A DNA stretch of 64,000 nucleotides from Akkermansia muciniphila. GTDB taxonomy: Bacteria > Verrucomicrobiota > Verrucomicrobiia > Limisphaerales > BJHT01. The position numbers and the translations under genes were made by a program. Below, one piece after another: positions 44,142-52,217 of this stretch (within the stretch, counting starts at the first letter, position 1; every line of letters begins with the position of its first letter). The notes under the pieces were generated by a model that saw nothing but the letters and a program-made list of their open reading frames with translations, was not told the origin of the DNA and made no database searches. The stretch covers positions 1 through 64,000 of the forward strand of contig CAMAUZ010000033.1 of assembly GCA_945861535.1 (NCBI GenBank), written 5' to 3'.

Positions 44142-45917
44142 ATGAACCCACCCAAATTCCGCTGGACCCTCGCCCCGCCGCTGCCGCTGCCGGCGGATGT
44201 CCTGATCCGCGAACTGCGCGTCTCGCCCCTGCTCGCGCAATGCCTGCTTAACCGCGGCCTCAGCACCACCGCCGATTGCGGCCGCTTCCTCGACCCCCGC
44301 CTGCGCCAGCTCGCTGATCCGTTTCTCCTGCCGAACATGGGGCGCGCCATCGACCGCCTCTTCCAAGCCCGCGAACGCGGCGAACGCCTCGTGATTTTCG
44401 GCGACTACGACGTGGACGGTGTCACCTCGACCGCGCTGCTGACCGAGGTGCTCCGGCACTTCGGCTGGCAGGTGGAGCATTACCTCCCGCACCGCATGGA
44501 AGAAGGCTACGGCCTGAGCCGCGAGGCCGCCGCCAATTGCCTCGAAAAATTTCCCGTCACCCTGCTGCTCGCCGTGGACTGCGGCTCGACCGCCGCCGCC
44601 AGCATCGCGTGGCTGCGCGGACGCGGCGTCGAGGTCATCGTGCTGGATCATCATCAGGTCTCGGACCCGCTGCCCGACGCGGTGGCCGTGGTGAATCCGC
44701 AGCTCGGGTTCGGAGTTCCGCCTTCCGGCGGTTCGGCGACGGCGCCCCAGCCGCCTGAAGGCGGATCTCCCAACTTTCGCGAACTCTGCTCCGCCGGCCT
44801 CGCCTTCAAGCTCGCCCACGCCCTCGTTAAGCGTGCCCGCGACCTCGGCCTGCCGGGCGCGGCGGAGTTTGACCTGCGCCCGCTGCTCGATCTTGTCGCG
44901 CTCGGCACCATCGCCGATCTCGTCCCGCTCACCGGCGAAAACCGCATCCTCGTCGCCGTCGGTCTCGAGCGCCTGCGTGCGACACAGCGCCCCGGATTGC
45001 TGGCCTTGAAAAAGGTTGCGCAGATCGCCGACGACATCGGCACTTACGAAGTCGGCTTCCAACTCGCCCCGCGCCTCAACGCCGCCGGGCGCCTCGAGAA
45101 CGCCGCCGAAGCCCTCGAACTCGTTCTCGCCACCGACCCCGCCATCGCCGAGCGCCTGGCCCGCACGCTCGACACGCGCAACCGCGACCGCCAGCACGTC
45201 GAGCGCGGCATCCTCGACGACGTGGTCGGCGCGGTGCGCGCGCGCTTCGATCCGCTGCGCGACTACGCGATTGTCGAGGGCCAGTTGCTGTGGCACATCG
45301 GCGTCGTCGGGATCGTCGCCTCGCGCGTGCTCCAGCAATTCTACCGGCCCACGTTCATCCTTGGCGGCGACAGCGCGGAATGGCGCGGCTCCGGGCGCAG
45401 CATCGCCGGCTTCGATCTCGCGGCCGCGCTGCGCGAGTGCGACGACCTCCTCGTCAAGCACGGCGGCCACGCCATGGCCGCCGGCGTCACCATTCACCCG
45501 GACAAGGTCGATGCCTTCCGCGAGCGCCTGAACACCATCGCCCGCCGCACGTTGCGCCCCGAAGACCTCGTGCCGTTCCTCCGCCTCGACGCCACCGTCG
45601 CGCTCGCCGAACTCACCGTCGCGCGCCTCGACGAACTCGCCCGCCTCGCGCCGATGGGACAGGGAAATCCCGCCGTGCAAGTCGTCGTGCCGAACCTCCA
45701 GCAACAACGCCCCGCCCAGCGCATGGGCCGCGAACAACAGCACGCCAAACTCGTCGTCACCGACGGCGCAGCCACCGCCGAAGCCGTCTGGTGGAATGCG
45801 CCCAAGGATGGCCTGCCCACCGGCCGCTTCCAGCTCGCCTGCACGCCGCAGATCAATGAATACAACGGTCGCCGCACCGTGCAGCTCAAAGTCCTCGACT
45901 GGCGCGCGTCCGAGTGA
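44142..45917 (+). CDS. recJ: Single-stranded-DNA-specific exonuclease RecJ
   Basis: 591 aa. DHH phosphoesterase domain: F-G-D-Y-D-V-D-G-V-T-S-T-A (residues about 86-98), A-V-D-C-G, V-L-D-H-H-Q-V. DHHA1 domain contains G-R-S-I-A-G-F-D-L and K-H-G-G-H-A-M-A-A-G. C-terminal RecJ OB-like domain has M-G-Q-G-N-P and W-W-N-A-P. It degrades ssDNA 5' to 3' in recombination and mismatch repair. About 20 residues (G-V-P-P-S-G-G-S-A-T-A, then P-P-E-G-G) interrupt the catalytic domain after V-N-P-Q-L and derive from a palindromic repeat. Confidence 0.95.
   Translation: MNPPKFRWTLAPPLPLPADVLIRELRVSPLLAQCLLNRGLSTTADCGRFLDPRLRQLADPFLLPNMGRAIDRLFQARERGERLVIFGDYDVDGVTSTALLTEVLRHFGWQVEHYLPHRMEEGYGLSREAAANCLEKFPVTLLLAVDCGSTAAASIAWLRGRGVEVIVLDHHQVSDPLPDAVAVVNPQLGFGVPPSGGSATAPQPPEGGSPNFRELCSAGLAFKLAHALVKRARDLGLPGAAEFDLRPLLDLVALGTIADLVPLTGENRILVAVGLERLRATQRPGLLALKKVAQIADDIGTYEVGFQLAPRLNAAGRLENAAEALELVLATDPAIAERLARTLDTRNRDRQHVERGILDDVVGAVRARFDPLRDYAIVEGQLLWHIGVVGIVASRVLQQFYRPTFILGGDSAEWRGSGRSIAGFDLAAALRECDDLLVKHGGHAMAAGVTIHPDKVDAFRERLNTIARRTLRPEDLVPFLRLDATVALAELTVARLDELARLAPMGQGNPAVQVVVPNLQQQRPAQRMGREQQHAKLVVTDGAATAEAVWWNAPKDGLPTGRFQLACTPQINEYNGRRTVQLKVLDWRASE
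44711..44771. repeat. Palindromic repeat in frame inside recJ
   Basis: GGAGTTCCGCCTTCCGGCGG and CCGCCTGAAGGCGGATCTCC are inverted copies. They encode P-P-S-G-G ... P-P-E-G-G between the conserved V-N-P motif and C-S-A-G-L-A-F-K. Confidence 0.75.
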
Positions 45918-45964
45918 TTTGTAGGAGTCGAGGTGACGAGACTCTCGTTTTTTCCCCGAGGCTT

Positions 45965-46055
45965 GTAGGAGACGACGTAAGGAGGCTCTAACTTTTTCCG
46001 CACGAGCAGGGTCGCGGGCAGAAGGAGGTTAGAGTCTCCTCACGTCGTCTCCTAC
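45965..46055. repeat. Palindrome downstream of recJ
   Basis: Arms GTAGGAGACGACGTAAGGAG (45965) and CTCCTCACGTCGTCTCCTAC (to 46055) are reverse complements with about two mismatches over 28 nt; a related GTAGGAGTCGAGGTGACGAG piece precedes it at 45921. Possibly helps end recJ transcription. Confidence 0.75.
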
Positions 46056-46104
46056 AAAGTTGGGCGGAAAAATTTAGCGCCGCGGCGCATCGATTCCGGC
46101 AAGC

Positions 46105-46758
46105 ATGCGTCCCGTGTTCCTGAATATTCATCCTGGTGTTCCGTTGCTCGCAGCGCTCGCGCTGTGGTGGCTGGGCTGTGCGCGTCCGCCGGACTACGCC
46201 AACTTTCCCCCGCAAAATCCGGGCGAGTGGGTCGCATTCGGCGACAGCCTCACGGCGGGTTACGAGATGAGTCCTGAGCAGGATTATCCGACGCAACTGG
46301 CGGCCCGGCTCGGCGTGCCCATCCGCAACGAAGGTGTGAGCGGGAACACCACGGCGGACGGTCTGCAACGCGTGGCGGCGCTGGCGGCGACGCGTCCGCG
46401 CGTGGTGCTGCTGTGCCTGGGCGGCAACGACGGACTGCGGCAGGTGCCGCGGGCCGAGACGTTCGGCAATCTGTCGGCGATCATCGAGCAGTTGCAGGGC
46501 GCGGGCGCGTTTGTCGTGCTGATCGGCGTGCGCAGCGCGACGATCCGCGACAAGTATGCGGAGGAATTCGAGCGGCTGGCGAAAGCGCGGCGCACTTTGT
46601 ACGTGCCGAACATCCTTGATGGATTGCTCGCGAAACCGGCGCTGATGCTCGACCAGGTGCATCCGAACGCGGCCGGCTATGCGGTGATCGCGGAGCGGCT
46701 GGAGAAAATGTTGCGCCCGCTCTTGCCACAACTCGTCGCGGCACCGGCGGGCGGGTAG
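46105..46758 (+). CDS. GDSL-type lipase/esterase lipoprotein
   Basis: 217 aa. N-terminal helix with lipobox-like W-L-G-C (Cys25). SGNH hydrolase blocks: F-G-D-S-L-T-A-G-Y (catalytic Ser), G-V-S-G-N-T-T-A-D-G (Gly), L-G-G-N-D-G-L-R (Asn) and D-Q-V-H-P-N-A-A-G-Y (Asp/His). This matches TesA-like esterases. It would act in the envelope on acyl or acetyl esters. Monocistronic, preceded by a palindrome. Confidence 0.93.
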   Translation: MRPVFLNIHPGVPLLAALALWWLGCARPPDYANFPPQNPGEWVAFGDSLTAGYEMSPEQDYPTQLAARLGVPIRNEGVSGNTTADGLQRVAALAATRPRVVLLCLGGNDGLRQVPRAETFGNLSAIIEQLQGAGAFVVLIGVRSATIRDKYAEEFERLAKARRTLYVPNILDGLLAKPALMLDQVHPNAAGYAVIAERLEKMLRPLLPQLVAAPAGG

Positions 46759-46903
46759 CCGCCACCGCCGGAGCGCGACCGGTCCCCGGTCGCAGCGCGG
46801 GCGCATCCGCGTGGGCGACCTGGATTGTCCTGGCACCTCCGCGAGTTCGCTGCCGCTGCGGGCGGGGACCGCCCGCGCGCCTCGAAAAACGTTCAGAATC
46901 CAG

Positions 46904-47224
46904 CCTAGCGGGAATGCCTTTCGGTAATTCCAACGCAGAATCCCAACGGGATTCCGGCCTCCAGCCCAGGGTTGCGAGGAACGAGCTACCCTGGGAAAGG
47001 GGTTCACAATTCAACAACCCCAACGGGGTTGCGGCCCCACGGCGAGAGCGTGCCGCAACCCCGTTGGGGTTGAAAAACCTTTCCGCTGCAGGCCCAGGGT
47101 AGCTCGTTCCTCGCAACCCTGGGCTGGAGGACCCAACCCCGTTGGGGTTGCCGAGTGCTGCGGCACGCGCGCTTGGCGGCACCGCGTCCAGCGGAGTGGA
47201 ATTACCGAAAGGCATTCATCCTAG
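46904..47224. repeat. About 320-bp nested palindrome at the sigma factor 3' end
   Basis: Outer arms CTAGCGGGAATGCCTTTCGG and CCGAAAGGCATTCATCCTAG; middle arms CAGCCCAGGGTTGCGAGGAA and TTCCTCGCAACCCTGGGCTG; inner arms AACCCCAACGGGGTTGC and GCAACCCCGTTGGGGTT. The right edge provides the stop codon (47221-47223) of the sigma factor gene. 46759-46903 shows only short repeat pieces. Confidence 0.85.
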
Positions 47225-47937
47225 CGAGCGAGCACCCGGATCAGGTGTTCCAGTTCGGCGCGCTGCTCGGCGGCGTCCGCGACGGTCTGGGCGATCTCGG
47301 ATTTCACCAGTTCGCGAAAGCGTCGGCGCAGGCGGTGGATGGCCACCTTCACCGCGTTTTCATTGAGTCCAAGCTGGGCGGCGACCGCGGACTGCGGAGT
47401 GCCGGGTTCGCCGGTGAGCCAGGGCTTGAGCGCCTCGAACTGCGCGCGTTCGGCGGCGCTGGTGAACTCGGCCCCGAGTGCGAGCAGCGAACGATCAAGC
47501 AGCGTGAGCGCCCACTGACGGTCGAAGATCAGGTCGGACGGCGGGGTGGAAGGATCGGGAATCTCGATGCCCGGCGAGGTGTCGGTGCCGGGCCCGAGCG
47601 GCACGGAAACGATGCCCCCGCCGCGCTTGACGGCCGCGGCGCGTGACCGCTGGTCGCCGAGAAAATGTTTGAGCGCGCCGAGCAGATACGAACGGAAACG
47701 TCCGCGCGCCCGATCGACGCCGGCGAGCGACTGGCGCTCCAGCACGCGGGCAAAAAACTCGTGGGCCAGTTCGCGGGCCGCGTCCTCCTCCCGTCCGTCG
47801 GCGCGCAGGAACGCCACGACTGGCGCGTAGTACGCGGCGCAGAGATCGGAGAGCGCCGTCTTCGCGGCCACGGATTCGCCGCGCGAGGCGATCACTTGTG
47901 TCCAGCGCGTGGTGCGAAAGTCGGCGGGGGAACTCAT
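47221..47937 (-). CDS. ECF-like RNA polymerase sigma factor
   Basis: 238 aa. R-T-T-R-W-T-Q-V-I-A-S at the start is typical of planctomycete/verrucomicrobial ECF sigma factors. Region 2 has L-C-A-A-Y-Y-A-P-V-V-A-F-L-R and D-A-A-R-E-L-A-H-E-F-F; region 4 has L-K-P-W-L-T-G, then a helix-turn-helix with L-G-L-N-E-N-A-V-K-V-A-I-H-R-L-R-R-R-F-R-E-L. A spacer of about 60 residues separates them. It directs RNA polymerase to unknown promoters. Paralogue of the sigma gene at 63710. The ATG overlaps the upstream lipoprotein stop by 4 nt. No anti-sigma factor is seen. Confidence 0.93.
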   Translation of the reverse strand: MSSPADFRTTRWTQVIASRGESVAAKTALSDLCAAYYAPVVAFLRADGREEDAARELAHEFFARVLERQSLAGVDRARGRFRSYLLGALKHFLGDQRSRAAAVKRGGGIVSVPLGPGTDTSPGIEIPDPSTPPSDLIFDRQWALTLLDRSLLALGAEFTSAAERAQFEALKPWLTGEPGTPQSAVAAQLGLNENAVKVAIHRLRRRFRELVKSEIAQTVADAAEQRAELEHLIRVLAR

Positions 47938-48329
47938 CGGTTGGTTCGGGACGGGGGCGTTTGGCCGCGGCGCTTGAGTGCTTCCACCGTCAGTTCCTGG
48001 CGCGTGCCGACGAGGTCTTGCCGTTGCGCCGCCGCGCATTCCGCGCAGACGAAGACCCGGGCACGGCGCTCGCCGTGGACGTTGATGCTCGTCGCCGGGA
48101 GGCAGTCACCCGGGTGTGGGAAGGAGTCCATCCGCCGCCGCCATTCACCCTGCTCCGCCGCCGCTTGGCTCATGGGAATCATCCCGTAGGCGATGGGCAC
48201 GACCCGCTGGGTCATCGCCACGCGATGCACGGGACAACGGTCCGGCTGGTGGCGGGTGTAGTCCGGCGTGCGGCAGGCGGCAAGGAGCAGGAGCGCGAGG
48301 AGCAGAGGCTGTTGCATGGCGGAAGGCAT
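47934..48329 (-). CDS. Lipoprotein with Cys/His motif, upstream of a sigma factor
   Basis: 131 aa (start at 48317 possible). Signal peptide with lipobox L-L-A-A-C (Cys about 23). The mature part has R-C-P-V-H-R-V-A-M-T and V-F-V-C-A-E-C-A-A-A, which may bind metal. Its stop overlaps the sigma factor start (ATGA), so expression is coupled. As an outer-membrane-anchored protein it might act as a signal input, but this is only inferred. Confidence 0.7.
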   Translation of the reverse strand: MPSAMQQPLLLALLLLAACRTPDYTRHQPDRCPVHRVAMTQRVVPIAYGMIPMSQAAAEQGEWRRRMDSFPHPGDCLPATSINVHGERRARVFVCAECAAAQRQDLVGTRQELTVEALKRRGQTPPSRTNR

Positions 48330-48333
48330 CGTT

Positions 48334-49110
48334 CTACTTGCCGGGGCTGCCGGCTGGCGGGCGGGGAGGAGCGGAGGTTTTCGTCGCGGCCTGCTTCCAA
48401 ATTCGCACCGCACGGCCGTTGGCGAATTTGAGTTCGAGCGAATCCTGCTCCCCGCGGTTCACCTCCAGCTTCTGTTCGCCAGTCGCCTCGCGCAGTCGCA
48501 CGGTCGAGCCGGCGAAGTCCCACCGAAACGCTTCCGGTTTTTCCAGCGGCCCGAAAGGGTCCTTCACCAGCCACGCGCCGGTGCCGTCCGCCGCAAGGTT
48601 GAACCCGATGCACGGGCCGGTCCACTCGCCGACGAGTTCGTTCGTGGTTAGCGCGGCGCTGGCCTTGAGTGCTGGCCCTTTGACCTCCGGTAGATAAAGG
48701 TCCGGCAGCTTGACGCGCTCGGATTTGAGGTTCACGCGAACGTGGAAGCTGTTCGCGTGCGCGTCATGCGAGACGAACCAGTCGCATTGCCCGTCGTCTC
48801 GGGGCACCGGATCGGTCGTGAAGCTGACGTGGAGCGTGATGCCGGGGCATTTCGCGAGCGCTTCGAGGAACTGGTTCAACGCCTTCGTCTCGCCGGCATA
48901 GAGCAGGGTGGTGTGCCAGTTGATGAACGAGCCTTTGAGGAACTTGCAGTCGGGCTGCTTCAGCGCGGCCATGACCTGCACCTGCGCTGCCTTCGGATAA
49001 TCTTGGGGCAAGGCGACGCCGGGTTCCTTCAAATCCCCGGCGAGGGCGAAGGCGTTGGTAGCGGTGGCGATCAGGGCGGCACAGAGAAGCGGGGCGAGAA
49101 AGGATTTCAT
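48334..49110 (-). CDS. Exported protein, paralogue of the gene at 55979
   Basis: 258 aa with a signal peptide (M-K-S-F-L-A-P-L-L-C-A-A-L, cleavage near residue 20). Residues 20-155 align with the protein at 55979: D-Y-P-K-A-A-Q-V, Q-P-D-C-K-F-L, A-L-N-Q-F-L-E-A-L-A-K-C-P-G, C-D-W, V-R-V-N-L-K-S. The C-terminal ~100 residues (W-x-F-A-G-S-T-V-R-L-R) are absent from the paralogue. Function unknown. Between the 71-aa membrane protein and the lipoprotein/sigma genes, all minus strand. Confidence 0.7.
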   Translation of the reverse strand: MKSFLAPLLCAALIATATNAFALAGDLKEPGVALPQDYPKAAQVQVMAALKQPDCKFLKGSFINWHTTLLYAGETKALNQFLEALAKCPGITLHVSFTTDPVPRDDGQCDWFVSHDAHANSFHVRVNLKSERVKLPDLYLPEVKGPALKASAALTTNELVGEWTGPCIGFNLAADGTGAWLVKDPFGPLEKPEAFRWDFAGSTVRLREATGEQKLEVNRGEQDSLELKFANGRAVRIWKQAATKTSAPPRPPAGSPGK

Positions 49111-49164
49111 GGTGCGGAGTTGGACGGTGGTGGGTGGCAAAAACTCCCGGCTATTCCCCCCGGG

Positions 49165-49380
49165 CTATCGTTGACTCGAATCGTTCGTAGCCTCGCCGCT
49201 CGCCTTCGAGAGCAATTTGTTCGAGGCGAGCATCGGTCCCACGAGCAGGAGGGGGAGAATCAGCGGCCACGGGAACTTGGTGGAGCTGAGGCCGAAGTGG
49301 AGGATGACCGGCAGGGCGATGGCTCCGAGCCAGCAAAGCGTGTTTTGTTTCAGGAGATTGCTCCTTTCGGATTGGGTCAC
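49165..49380 (-). CDS. 71-aa two-helix membrane protein
   Basis: Two hydrophobic helices (about 14-29 and 37-52). Nearly identical in layout to the 71-aa gene at 56486: L-I-L-P-L-L-L-V-G-P-M-L-A-S-N-K-L and H-F-G-L-S-S-T-K-F-P-W-P. Function unknown; part of a duplicated module. Confidence 0.75.
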   Translation of the reverse strand: MTQSERSNLLKQNTLCWLGAIALPVILHFGLSSTKFPWPLILPLLLVGPMLASNKLLSKASGEATNDSSQR

Positions 49381-49689
49381 GGTGTTTGTTGGGGTTGTCG
49401 GGAATATTTGTTTGGACGGTGGTTCTGACTGGCTGCCTCGGATTTTACCAACTCAACTGTGTCCATGCAGTTGAAAACTGCCGAGTGAACCACAGAGACA
49501 CGATGAACACAGAGAAAAACAGGGACTGGCATCTGCTGCGGGACACATCCAAGCGAAGATATTCGAACACGAGGCTAGCAAAGATGCACTCGACTGGTTC
49601 GATGGCTGGCGGCCCCTGTGACAAGCGTGCTGTACTGGTTCAAACTCAGCGAAGGGCGCAGCGTGCCGGCTGGCGCAGACCCGCAGGTA

Positions 49690-49890
49690 GTCGGCATTCA
49701 TGTCCAGCGCGATGATCCGGCGCACGATGGCAGCGTCAACAAGCTCCAAACCACTGCCTCCTGCTGCGCCGAGGATTGCCAGCGAACGCGGGTGAAAGCG
49801 GCTAACGATGCTTTGCAATGTGGTGGCGAGCCGCAGTGACTGCGCGCCGGATGGCCGCGCCATGTGCGCCTCGTAGTCAGCCAGTGGAAC
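49690..49890 (-). pseudogene. N-terminal fragment of a SAM-dependent methyltransferase
   Basis: The minus strand reads P-L-A-D-Y-E-A-H-M-A-R-P-S-G-A-Q-S-L-R-L, then S-L-A-I-L-G-A-A-G-G-S-G-L-E (SAM-binding motif I) and I-I-A-L-D-M-N-A-D-Y-L-R. The homology then fades into unrelated sequence, and the start codon seems lost next to the GNAT stop. The rest of 49381-49690 holds only a piece of the accacagagacac repeat type near 49495. Confidence 0.6.
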
Positions 49891-49896
49891 TCGGAG

Positions 49897-50424
49897 TCAC
49901 GGATTGGGCGCGGTCAATCGCTTGGACATCACCACGCTCCGGTAGTTCGTCTCGTCCCACGAGACATGCTGGATGAGACGAAAGCCAAGTCGCTCATACC
50001 AGCGGATGAGATGGGTGGCGCCCTCGGCCGTATCGAGTGCGAGTTCCGTCGCGCCATGCTGGAGCGCGCTTTCCTCAATCACGCTCATCAACCGTGTCCC
50101 AAGGCCGTTTCGTGCCAGATCGGGCCGCACGGCAAACTGACCGAACGACCAGACGCCCGACTGCGAATACCAGGCACATCGAGACTCGGCCTTCGGAGCA
50201 CGCAACGTCACCGTTCCGACGATGACGCCATCTAGCTCCGCGACGATGGAGATGCCGCTTTGCAATCGCCGCTGCGTTGTCGCCTCATCCTGGTGCGTCG
50301 CGAGATATTTGAAGCCCATTGCCGCCAATGGCGCGTAGGCGACGTGCAGCAACTCGGTAATGGCCGTGACGGAATCTTCGGGCTGCAATCCCCGAATGCG
50401 AATGCGCTCGGTGTTCGCGTTCAT
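49897..50424 (-). CDS. GNAT family N-acetyltransferase
   Basis: 175 aa. GNAT core: V-G-T-V-T-L-R, F-A-V-R-P-D-L-A-R-N-G-L-G-T-R-L (acetyl-CoA pyrophosphate loop), A-L-D-T-A-E-G-A, and W-Y-E-R-L-G-F-R. The substrate is unknown. The start overlaps the VOC gene stop by 4 nt. Last intact gene of a DUF5069-VOC-GNAT set. Confidence 0.9.
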   Translation of the reverse strand: MNANTERIRIRGLQPEDSVTAITELLHVAYAPLAAMGFKYLATHQDEATTQRRLQSGISIVAELDGVIVGTVTLRAPKAESRCAWYSQSGVWSFGQFAVRPDLARNGLGTRLMSVIEESALQHGATELALDTAEGATHLIRWYERLGFRLIQHVSWDETNYRSVVMSKRLTAPNP

Positions 50425-50846
50425 GGGGTTTTGGGCTGAAGCAGATCCCAAAGGTTTCCATACAGATCTCTGAACACGGCCACGGTGCCGTAGCATTCCT
50501 CCTTTGGCTCCCGGACAAAGACGACGCCCTTGGCCTTGTAATCGCGAAAGTCGCGCCAGAAGTCATCCGTGAAGAGAAACAGAAACACCCGGCCTCCGGT
50601 TTGATTTCCTATGCGTGACACCTGCTCTCCGCTGGTCGCCCGCGCGAGCAGCAATCGAGATTCCGTTGAGCCTGGCGGGGCGATGACGACCCAACGTTTG
50701 TCCTGCTCTGGAATGAAGGTGTCCTCCACCAAAATGAAGCCGAGCTTTCCGACGTAGAAATCAATGGCCTCATCGTAGTCGCGCACGACCAGCGCGATTT
50801 GTCCGATCGACTGCTTCATGGCAGCGCATGGCGATTCCGAGTTCAT
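50421..50846 (-). CDS. Glyoxalase/bleomycin-resistance (VOC) superfamily protein
   Basis: 141 aa (an ATG at 50819 would give 132). I-A-L-V-V-R-D-Y-D-E-A-I-D-F-Y-V-G-K-L-G-F opens a typical VOC domain with the second half ending F-R-D-L-Y-G-N-L-W-D-L-L. Metal-binding residues are partly kept. The best relatives are single-domain VOC proteins of unknown substrate. The ATG at 50846 overlaps the DUF5069 gene stop by 4 nt. Confidence 0.9.
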   Translation of the reverse strand: MNSESPCAAMKQSIGQIALVVRDYDEAIDFYVGKLGFILVEDTFIPEQDKRWVVIAPPGSTESRLLLARATSGEQVSRIGNQTGGRVFLFLFTDDFWRDFRDYKAKGVVFVREPKEECYGTVAVFRDLYGNLWDLLQPKTP

Positions 50847-51277
50847 GGTTTGCGGCCCTCGTCCACCTCGTAGTAATCGAAGAAGGTGAGCAAGTCTGTG
50901 CGATGCGCGAGTCCGCTGGCAGCCTTGTAGGATTCCAGTGCCTGAGTCGAGCCGTCGTCCTCGTCTCGCCAGCCGCGCTTGAGCATGAACTTGTTCCAAA
51001 CAAGGATTTGTTCGTCGTCAGGGCGCGTGCCGGTAGAGTAACACCATGCAAGGATGTCGTCATCGGAGCCGCCAGCGAGAACGCGTTGGCGTAGGGCGGG
51101 GTATTCGACGCCGAGGAAGCGGCAGCAATCAGCATCGAAGCTGGAGCCAAGGTTAGGATGAAAGTCAGCGCGGAGACGGCCTGCTGAGTGAAGCCGCATC
51201 TTGTCGAGCATACGGGCGAAATAGACGATGCCGCCGGTGCTCTCGAATGCAGTGCCTGGAGTTTGGTCTTCGTTCAT
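50843..51277 (-). CDS. DUF5069 domain protein
   Basis: 144 aa. V-Y-F-A-R-M-L-D-K-M-R-L-H-S-A-G-R-L, H-P-N-L-G-S-S-F-D-A-D-C-C-R-F-L-G-V and W-N-K-F-M-L-K-R-G-W-R-D are the DUF5069 signature. Soluble and of unknown function, common in this phylum. First gene after the half attC-like site, with its ATG 18 nt beyond the core. Confidence 0.9.
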   Translation of the reverse strand: MNEDQTPGTAFESTGGIVYFARMLDKMRLHSAGRLRADFHPNLGSSFDADCCRFLGVEYPALRQRVLAGGSDDDILAWCYSTGTRPDDEQILVWNKFMLKRGWRDEDDGSTQALESYKAASGLAHRTDLLTFFDYYEVDEGRKP

Positions 51278-51294
51278 AGGATGTGCGAGGAAAC

Positions 51295-51312
51295 GACTAA
51301 CGCCCAAGCGTT
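51295..51312 (-). other. Half attC-like site (L'-R')
   Basis: On the minus strand this reads GCTTGGGCGTTAGTC, matching the GCTTGGGTCGTTAGAC end of the site at 18510. The core deviates from GTTRRRY at one position. The partner half is not visible between it and the PhzF stop only about 10 nt away, so the site may be truncated. Confidence 0.5.
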
Positions 51313-51320
51313 CGCCGAGT

Positions 51321-52103
51321 TCACGAGACGTGTAAGAATCCTGTTGAGTAAGTCACCGCACGGCCAGCAATACCGACCCGCTCGCCGCGATGCTCACAAA
51401 ACAACTCGCCGCCACGCGGAGAGATTTGCAAAGCGCGCATGCGAGAGCGGCCCAATCGCTCTGCCCAGTATGGAATCAGTGTGCAGTGAGCGGAGCCGGT
51501 CACCGGGTCTTCGGGAACGCCCGCCCGTGGGGCGAAGAATCGCGAGACAAAGTCGCAGTGATCTCCGGGCGCGGTCGCAATGATCCCCAGACAGTCGAGA
51601 CGCATCAGAGCCGACATGTCCGGGCGAAGCTCGCGGACCGCACGCTCCGTGTCGAGGATGGCGAGATAATCGCGGGCTTTGGCGGTGGCTGCCGGGGAGA
51701 GGCCAAGACCCTCCCGCAATTCTGCGGGCGTGGGACAGGCGGCGGCAGGCCGGGCTGGAAAGTCGAGGGTCAGGAGATCTTCGTTGGCGGTGACAGTAAG
51801 CTCGCCGGCACGGGTCTGAAAACGCACCACGGCGTCACGATAGCCGAGATGCCGGAAAATGACATGGGCGGAAGCGAGCGTCGCATGACCGCACAAGTCC
51901 ACTTCGAGCGCGGGCGTGAACCAGCGAAGATTGAAGAATGAGTCTCGCTGCACCACGAACGCCGTCTCAGCGAGGTTGTTCTCAGCGGCAATGGACTGAA
52001 GCACAGGGTCAGGCAGCCAGTCAGCAAGGATGCAAACACCAGCGGGGTTGCCGGAGAAGAGGCTGCCTGTGAAGGCATCAATCTGGTAATACGGGATGCT
52101 CAT
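51321..52103 (-). CDS. PhzF family isomerase-like protein
   Basis: 260 aa. Start M-S-I-P-Y-Y-Q-I-D-A-F-T; then F-S-G-N-P-A-G-V, N-N-L-A-E-T-A-F-V (catalytic Glu region), F-T-P-A-L-E-V-D-L-C-G-H-A-T-L-A-S-A-H and F-A-P-R-A-G-V-P-E-D-P-V-T-G-S-A-H. All are PhzF/DapF-fold hallmarks. PhzF isomerises dihydro-hydroxyanthranilate in phenazine synthesis, but most homologues have other unknown substrates, and no phenazine genes are near. It lies alone between an attC-like site and a half site, as a one-gene cassette of about 830 bp. Confidence 0.92.
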   Translation of the reverse strand: MSIPYYQIDAFTGSLFSGNPAGVCILADWLPDPVLQSIAAENNLAETAFVVQRDSFFNLRWFTPALEVDLCGHATLASAHVIFRHLGYRDAVVRFQTRAGELTVTANEDLLTLDFPARPAAACPTPAELREGLGLSPAATAKARDYLAILDTERAVRELRPDMSALMRLDCLGIIATAPGDHCDFVSRFFAPRAGVPEDPVTGSAHCTLIPYWAERLGRSRMRALQISPRGGELFCEHRGERVGIAGRAVTYSTGFLHVS

Positions 52104-52123
52104 GTGGGCAAAACGCGAGAAAC

Positions 52124-52217
52124 GCCTAACGTCTCGGAGCAGGCGGCGAACGGGGAGCGTTGATGACACGACAGATGCCATACGAGCCGTTGCCTGCATC
52201 CGTTTGGTTCATTAGGC
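52124..52217 (-). other. attC-like recombination site (94 bp)
   Basis: Reading the minus strand: GCCTAAT (52217-52211, R''-like; consensus has C last) and GTTAGGC (52130-52124, perfect GTTRRRY). Inner arms GGATGCAGGC and GCCTGCTCC pair with an extra unpaired T, like the extrahelical bases of attC. The upstream gene's TAA stop lies in the left core and PhzF starts 21 nt after the right core. Confidence 0.65.
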
